Shown: piece by piece, positions 7,775 through 11,269 of the stretch
Position numbering within the stretch: the first letter of the stretch is position 1
How the letters are laid out: every line of letters starts with the position of its first letter
DNA from: Hyphomicrobiaceae bacterium
GTDB lineage: Bacteria; Pseudomonadota; Alphaproteobacteria; Rhizobiales; MH13
Direction: 5' to 3'
DNA length: 11,269 nucleotides
Assembly: GCA_020442235.1 (NCBI GenBank)
Contig: JAGRKQ010000010.1
Location: 8,726-19,994 of the forward strand
The notes under the pieces: model-generated
Database searches by the model: none
What the model was told of the DNA's origin: nothing
Seen by the model: only the letters and a program-made list of their open reading frames with translations
Program-made: the position numbers and the translations under genes

Positions 7775-7805
7775 AAAAAAGCACCCGCCCCCGCCGACAG
7801 GGGCG
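7775..7805 (-). promoter_or_regulatory. Leader hairpin followed by T6 upstream of iron permease
   Basis: Read on the - strand, CGCCCC (7805-7800) pairs with GGGGCG (7791-7786) across an 8-base loop. Five bases later come six T (7780-7775). The element lies 72-102 bases before the permease start. The 5-base gap between stem and T tract makes it a weak match to an intrinsic terminator. It could attenuate transcription that begins further upstream, or be a chance product of GC-rich spacer. Confidence 0.25.
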
Positions 7806-7844
7806 CGATGCTTGCGGGGCCGGCCGAATTCTGACAATGGCGTA

Positions 7845-7859
7845 TGAAACGCGGTATCA
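7845..7859. promoter_or_regulatory. Possible RirA-type iron-responsive site (TGA-N9-TCA)
   Basis: TGAAACGCGGTATCA at 7845-7859 fits the TGA-N9-TCA core described for iron-responsive (IRO) sites bound by RirA in rhizobia, and five of its seven symmetric base pairs match. It lies 142 bases upstream of the iron permease start, in the divergent spacer shared with the AsmA gene. Only six positions are fixed in the core, so a chance match is quite possible. Assignment to RirA is inference. Confidence 0.3.
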
Positions 7860-7890
7860 AGAGACGGCGAATCCGCCCTTCCTGCCGCCA

Positions 7891-7896
7891 AGGAGG
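7891..7896 (+). promoter_or_regulatory. AGGAGG Shine-Dalgarno unusually close to ATG
   Basis: A full AGGAGG at 7891-7896 is followed after a single base by the in-frame ATG at 7898. This is the only strong ribosome binding sequence in the spacer, so it should mark the AsmA start, but the usual gap is about 5-9 bases. The next in-frame codons at normal distance are ATC (7904) and TCA (7907). An upstream in-frame ATG at 7844 has no recognisable binding site. Confidence 0.5.
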
Positions 7897-7897
7897 A

Positions 7898-9712
7898 ATG
7901 CCCATCTCACGCCGTATCAAACGCGGGCTGTTGGTTGCCGCCGCCGTTCTCGGCGTCCTGGCCATGCTTGTTGCGGCCGTGCCCTTCGTCCTGTCCACCG
8001 ATGTGGTCAAGCGCCGCGTCGGCGAGCAGATTTCGGCCTGGACGGGCCGGCCCGTGATCCTGCGCGGCGAGCCGGTCATCACCGTCTTTCCCCATCTCAC
8101 CGTCAAGCTGAAGGATGTCGCCGTCGAAGGCGCGATCCCCGGCGGCACACCGATCATCGTCTCGGAATCGGTGAAGGCCTCCCTGCGCCTCCTGCCGCTG
8201 ATCGTCGGGCGGATCGAGATCGCCGAGATCACCATGCTGCGGCCGCAGGTCACCTTCTACCGCGACGGGGAAGGCGTGGCGAACTGGGCCTTCGACGCCG
8301 GCCGCTTCGGCGCGCTCGTGTCGCCGCAGGAGGTGATGGAGACCGGGGCCCTCAGCCGGCTGACGATCACCGACGCCTCGATCCGCTACATCGACGACAT
8401 GAGCGGCGAGCGCGAAACGCTGTCGGGAGCGGATTTCGCCATTTCCTGGCCCAGCGCCAGCCGCCCCTTTTCGGCAACCGGCGCCTTCGTGTGGCGCGGC
8501 GAACAGGTGGAAGGGCTGCTGTCGATCGGCGACCTGCCGGCCCTGTGGCGGACCGGCGACACGCCGGCCCGGCTGACGCTTGCCGCCCCGCGCCTCTCGT
8601 TGCAATTCGACGGGCGGGCCAGCCTCGTCAACGGGCCGCAGGCCAATGGCCAGATCACGCTGTCGACCCCGTCGCTGCGCCGCGCGCTGAGCTGGATGGG
8701 CGTCGATCTCACCGCCGGTTCCACGCTCGGCCCGGCGCGCATTTCCGGCGCGCTGCGCCTCGTCGGTCCGCTGATCGAAATCAGCGAGGCGACCGGCGAT
8801 CTCGATGGCAACAGCGCCGAGGGCGCCGTCGCGGTGTCGCTCGCCGGAGAACGCCCGGCCATTCAGGGCACGCTCGATCTCGCCCGACTGGACATCTCGC
8901 CTTACATGGAAGGCCTGAGGGCGACCACGACGGCAAGCGCCCCCAATGACTGGCGGTTCCGGGCCCTGGAAGCGCCGGTTTTCGGGCTGATGGACCTTGA
9001 TCTGCGCATCGCGGCGCGGCGGGTCATTCTCTCCAGCATCGTCATCGACGACTATGCCGGCTCGGTCAGCCTGCGCGACGGCACCGCCAGCCTGACCATC
9101 GGCACGGCCACCCTGTTCGGGGGGGCGCTCAGCGGCACACTGGGCGCGGCCAATCTGACCAATGCACCGGTGCGGCTGGAAGCGGGGCTTTCCGCCCGCG
9201 ATTTCCAGATGCGCGACGCGCTTTCGGGCCTTCTCGGCATCGCCCCCGTCGACGGAACCGGCAACCTCGACCTGCGCATCGCCGGCACGGGCGATACCTT
9301 TGCCGATGTGCTGCGCTCCTCCAATGGCGAAGCGTCGCTCAGCATCGAGGATGGCGGCATCAATGGCATCGACATCGTCGGGCTTGCGGGGCTTCTCGCG
9401 CGCGGCACCGAAGAGATCGATATCGCCACGGTCCTGCGCGGACGCACGCCGGTCGCCCGCATGGCCTCCCGCTTCGTCGTCACCAATGGCGCGGCCGAGA
9501 CGCGCGACACCCTGATCGATGGCGGCCCGGTGCAGACGCGGCTGACCGGAGTGACGGATCTTTTCGCGCGCACGCTCGACTTTACCGGGCTCATCACCGT
9601 GGAGCAGAGCGGGCGCGACCGTCTCGACGTCCCCTTCGAGATCCGCGGCTCGTGGACGTCGCCGCTCGTGCTGCCGGATCTTTCCGGTCTGGAGCGCCGG
9701 CCCGGCGAATAA
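7898..9712 (+). CDS. AsmA family protein
   Basis: A protein of about 604 residues of the AsmA family, envelope proteins anchored in the inner membrane that extend into the periplasm; relatives affect outer-membrane assembly or lipid transport. The N terminus has a basic stretch and one transmembrane helix (about 10-31), followed by the AsmA-type start VKRRVGEQISAWTGRPVILRG. Beta-strand-like repeats fill the middle. The C-terminal signature is clear at about residues 444-492: DGTGNLDLRIAGTGDTF, then NGEASLSIEDGGINGIDI. No break or frameshift is visible. I chose the ATG at 7898 because AGGAGG lies just before it and the family N terminus begins there; an in-frame ATG at 7844 would add 18 mostly basic residues. 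A run of seven G (9119-9125) lies within the frame. The small membrane-protein gene follows 106 bases later on the same strand. The exact substrate or assembly role is unknown. Confidence 0.9.
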   Translation: MPISRRIKRGLLVAAAVLGVLAMLVAAVPFVLSTDVVKRRVGEQISAWTGRPVILRGEPVITVFPHLTVKLKDVAVEGAIPGGTPIIVSESVKASLRLLPLIVGRIEIAEITMLRPQVTFYRDGEGVANWAFDAGRFGALVSPQEVMETGALSRLTITDASIRYIDDMSGERETLSGADFAISWPSASRPFSATGAFVWRGEQVEGLLSIGDLPALWRTGDTPARLTLAAPRLSLQFDGRASLVNGPQANGQITLSTPSLRRALSWMGVDLTAGSTLGPARISGALRLVGPLIEISEATGDLDGNSAEGAVAVSLAGERPAIQGTLDLARLDISPYMEGLRATTTASAPNDWRFRALEAPVFGLMDLDLRIAARRVILSSIVIDDYAGSVSLRDGTASLTIGTATLFGGALSGTLGAANLTNAPVRLEAGLSARDFQMRDALSGLLGIAPVDGTGNLDLRIAGTGDTFADVLRSSNGEASLSIEDGGINGIDIVGLAGLLARGTEEIDIATVLRGRTPVARMASRFVVTNGAAETRDTLIDGGPVQTRLTGVTDLFARTLDFTGLITVEQSGRDRLDVPFEIRGSWTSPLVLPDLSGLERRPGE

Positions 9713-9818
9713 ACCACGCGGGCGCTCATTGCTTGCGCTGGCGGGCGGATACCGTGACGATGGCGCACCGCCTCGCGTTGCGGAAACTGTGTCATCAAGG
9801 TTCGGGGCTCACCGCAGC

Positions 9819-10061
9819 ATGCTGCGCTTCCTCTCACTGGTGTTCAAGCTGGCTGTCGTCTCGCTTGCGGTCGGGGCGATGCTGTCGCTCGTCGATTTGA
9901 CGGCGGCGGACCTTCTGGCGCAGATCGGCCTGACACCCGAGCGCCTGTGGGAAGCGATCGTCGCCAGCGTCAACTGGGCGATCCCCAACATCCTGCTCGG
10001 CGCCCTGATCGTGGTGCCGGTGTGGTTCGTGATCTATCTCTTCCGCCCGCCGGGCTCCTAG
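9819..10061 (+). CDS. Small two-helix membrane protein (DUF6460-like)
   Basis: An 80-residue hydrophobic protein with two likely membrane segments (about 6-26 and 50-75) joined by a short loop containing GLTPERLWEAI, and ending in VWFVIYLFRPPGS. The pattern RFLxLxFKLxxxSLxVGAxLS ... WAIPNILLGALIVVPVWxxIYLFRPP resembles small conserved proteins of Hyphomicrobiales grouped as DUF6460; I recognise this from memory only, and the function is unknown. I chose the ATG at 9819 because the conserved-looking part begins there; the frame is open back to an ATG at 9729, but that part does not look like a membrane protein. No strong Shine-Dalgarno is visible. It follows the AsmA gene on the same strand and converges on potI with a 24-base gap. 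Confidence 0.75.
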   Translation: MLRFLSLVFKLAVVSLAVGAMLSLVDLTAADLLAQIGLTPERLWEAIVASVNWAIPNILLGALIVVPVWFVIYLFRPPGS

Positions 10062-10085
10062 GCCCCTGCCGGCAAGCGTCAGAAC

Positions 10086-10901
10086 CTAGCCCATCGCGGC
10101 GCGTTCGGCCTTCTGGCGGGCGGCCTCGCGGCGCTTGGTGGTGATCGAGGCGGCCACGACGCCGATGGTGACCAGAGCCACGAGGATGGTGCAGACCGCA
10201 TTGATCTCCGGTGTGACGCCGAGGCGGACCTGGGAATAGATCTTCATCGGCAGCGTCGTCGCGCCCGGGCCGGAGGTGAAGCTGGCAATCACCAGATCGT
10301 CCAGCGACAGGGTGAAGGCGAGCATCCAGCCGGCCACAACCGCCGGCATGATCACCGGCAGGGTGACGAGCACGAAGGCCCTTGCGGGATGGGCGCCAAG
10401 ATCCTGGGCGGCCTCTTCGAGACTGTTGTCGAAAGTGACGAGCCGCGACTGCACCACGACCGCGACGTAGCACATGGAAAAGGTCGTGTGGGCGAGCACC
10501 ACGGTCCAGTAGCCGCGGGCGAAACCGATGGCGACGAAGAGCAGAAGCAGCGACAGGCCGGTGATGACCTCGGGCATGACGAGAGGCGCGTAGATCATAC
10601 CGGAAAACAGTGTGCGACCGCGGAACCGCCCGCCCCGGACCAGCGCCACGGCGGCAAGCGTTCCAAGAAGGGTGGCAAGCGTTGCCGAAACGAGCCCGAC
10701 CTTCAGCGTCACCCAGGCCGCGTTCTTGATGCCCTCATTGTCCAGCAATTCGACATACCAGCGGGTCGAGAAGCCGCCCCAGACCGTGACCAGCCGCGAC
10801 TCGTTGAAGGAGAAGATCACCAGGAGCACGATCGGCAGGTAAAGGAAGGCGAAGCCGAGCGTCACACTCGAAATGTTGAACCAGCTTGGACCGCGCGTCA
10901 T
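10086..10901 (-). CDS. potI: Spermidine/putrescine ABC transporter permease PotI
   Basis: A 271-residue inner-membrane permease, one of the two membrane subunits of a PotFGHI-type polyamine importer. It has about six hydrophobic segments. The PotI/PotC-type N terminus is visible (LPIVLLVIFSFNESR at about 22-36), and the ATPase-contacting EAA loop is intact: LEEAAQDLGAHPARAFVLVTLP at about 161-182. The following LSLDDLVIASFTSGPGATTLPMKIYSQVRLGVTPEINA stretch is characteristic of PotI/PotC. The start ATG at 10899-10901 overlaps the potH stop in an ATGA junction, and GGAGG (10913-10909 on this strand) lies 7 bases upstream, so the two proteins are translationally coupled. A longer open frame exists upstream of this ATG, but it runs through potH in another frame and is not real. 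Putrescine rather than spermidine is suggested by similarity to PotI but is not proven. Confidence 0.93.
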   Translation of the reverse strand: MTRGPSWFNISSVTLGFAFLYLPIVLLVIFSFNESRLVTVWGGFSTRWYVELLDNEGIKNAAWVTLKVGLVSATLATLLGTLAAVALVRGGRFRGRTLFSGMIYAPLVMPEVITGLSLLLLFVAIGFARGYWTVVLAHTTFSMCYVAVVVQSRLVTFDNSLEEAAQDLGAHPARAFVLVTLPVIMPAVVAGWMLAFTLSLDDLVIASFTSGPGATTLPMKIYSQVRLGVTPEINAVCTILVALVTIGVVAASITTKRREAARQKAERAAMG

Positions 10902-11269
10902 CGCTCCGCCTCCCGCTGACGTTCCTGGAAATTCTGGAAGGCGACAATCGGCACGATCAGCACGAAGAGCAGGATCACCGCGACGGCGCTGGCGACCGGC
11001 CAGTCGCGGTTGTTGAAGAATTCCACCCACAGCGTCTTGCCGATCATCAGCGTCTGCGACCCGCCGAGAAGATCGGGGATGACGAACTCGCCGATGGCCG
11101 GGATGAAGACAAGGAACCAGCCGGCGATCACGCCCGGCATGGAAAGCGGGAAGGTCACCTTCCAGAAGGCTTTCAGCGGTGTGCAACCGAGATCCTCGGC
11201 GGCCTCCAGCAGCGATCCGTCGAGCTTTTCCAGCGAGGCGTAAAGCGGCAGCACCATGAAGGGCAGGTA
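10898..11269 (-). CDS. potH: Spermidine/putrescine ABC transporter permease PotH (5' end missing)
   Basis: The last 123 residues of a PotH-type permease, partner of PotI; the frame is open to the right edge and reads YLPFMVLPLYASLEKLD there, so the N-terminal half lies outside. The EAA loop is intact: LLEAAEDLGCTPLKAFWKVTFP, followed by IPAIGEFVIPDLLGGSQTLMIGKTLWVEFFNNRDWP, which is typical of PotH/PotB. The final membrane helix (AVAVILLFVLIVPIVAFQNF) precedes a short charged tail. The ATG at 11255-11257 is internal, not the start. The stop TGA overlaps the potI start by four bases. PotG (ATPase) and PotF (binding protein) are expected further upstream, beyond the right edge. Confidence 0.92.
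   Translation of the reverse strand, partial: YLPFMVLPLYASLEKLDGSLLEAAEDLGCTPLKAFWKVTFPLSMPGVIAGWFLVFIPAIGEFVIPDLLGGSQTLMIGKTLWVEFFNNRDWPVASAVAVILLFVLIVPIVAFQNFQERQREAER
10909..10913 (-). promoter_or_regulatory. Ribosome binding site of potI inside potH
   Basis: GGAGG on the - strand at 10913-10909 lies 7 bases before the potI ATG and within the last codons of potH. Together with the ATGA overlap it supports coupled translation of the two permease subunits. Confidence 0.7.

Noticed and set aside
5841..7847. A 668-codon open frame on the + strand opposite the iron permease
   Set aside because: It is composed of Arg/Gln/Asp/His-rich sequence without domains, antisense to a well-recognised permease.
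6043..8253. A 736-codon open frame on the - strand overlapping the iron permease and the start of the AsmA gene
   Set aside because: It covers the permease in another frame and its translation is rich in Arg, Ala, Gly and His with no membrane segments or motifs. High GC content leaves such long shadow frames open.
10902..11186. N-terminal extension of PotI to 11186
   Set aside because: The extra 95 residues come from the potH coding region read in another frame, while the ATGA junction and GGAGG define the true start.
1..11269. Possible mobile element, CRISPR array, defence system, RNA gene or biosynthetic cluster
   Set aside because: No transposase, integrase, spaced repeats, tRNA-like cloverleaf, or toxin/nuclease pair was recognised. 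All the sizeable genes fit known housekeeping or transport families.

Overview
The window looks like ordinary chromosomal DNA of a GC-rich alphaproteobacterium, most likely a member of the Hyphomicrobiales (Rhizobiales). The reasons are the protein types and their combination: a PleC/DivJ/PdhS-type PAS histidine kinase, a TadG-like protein with a von Willebrand A domain, an AsmA protein followed by a tiny two-helix membrane protein, and polyamine and ferric-iron ABC transporters. I identified no phage, insertion sequence, CRISPR array, tRNA or rRNA. Coding is dense and gaps are short (under 200 bases).

Layout from left to right. (1) The C-terminal two thirds or so of a sensor histidine kinase on the + strand (to 1994), cut by the left edge. 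(2) A TadG-like protein on the - strand (2019-3623), convergent with the kinase. (3) An AT-rich divergent spacer (3624-3781) with a 10-bp inverted repeat and a perfect TATAAT. (4) A short PLP-dependent threonine/serine dehydratase-like enzyme on + (3782-4771). (5) A ferric-iron periplasmic binding protein on + (4916-5962), closed by a strong intrinsic terminator (5989-6019). (6) A fused, two-module iron-type ABC permease on - (6069-7703), tail-to-tail with the binding protein. (7) A divergent spacer (7704-7897) with a TGA-N9-TCA site, a hairpin plus T tract, and an AGGAGG that almost touches an ATG. (8) An AsmA-family protein on + (7898-9712) and an 80-residue membrane protein on + (9819-10061). 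(9) The end of a spermidine/putrescine permease operon on -: potI (10086-10901) and the C-terminal part of potH (10898-11269, cut by the right edge), joined by an ATGA overlap.

How the genes work together. The binding protein and the fused permease probably form one ferric-iron importer, although they are not in one operon; no ATPase for it lies in the window. PotH and PotI are the two membrane subunits of a polyamine importer whose ATPase and binding protein should lie beyond the right edge. AsmA and the small membrane protein are likely envelope proteins. The kinase probably belongs to the cell-cycle (DivK/CtrA) phosphorelay. From memory, the neighbourhood resembles that of the cell-cycle kinase CbrA in Sinorhizobium meliloti, with a pot operon and an iron-binding protein nearby; this needs a genome comparison.

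I did not find a convincing undescribed system. The most useful leads are regulatory: the inverted repeat between tadG and the dehydratase, the split iron importer with a possible RirA-type site upstream of the permease, the leader hairpin, and the odd start of the AsmA gene.
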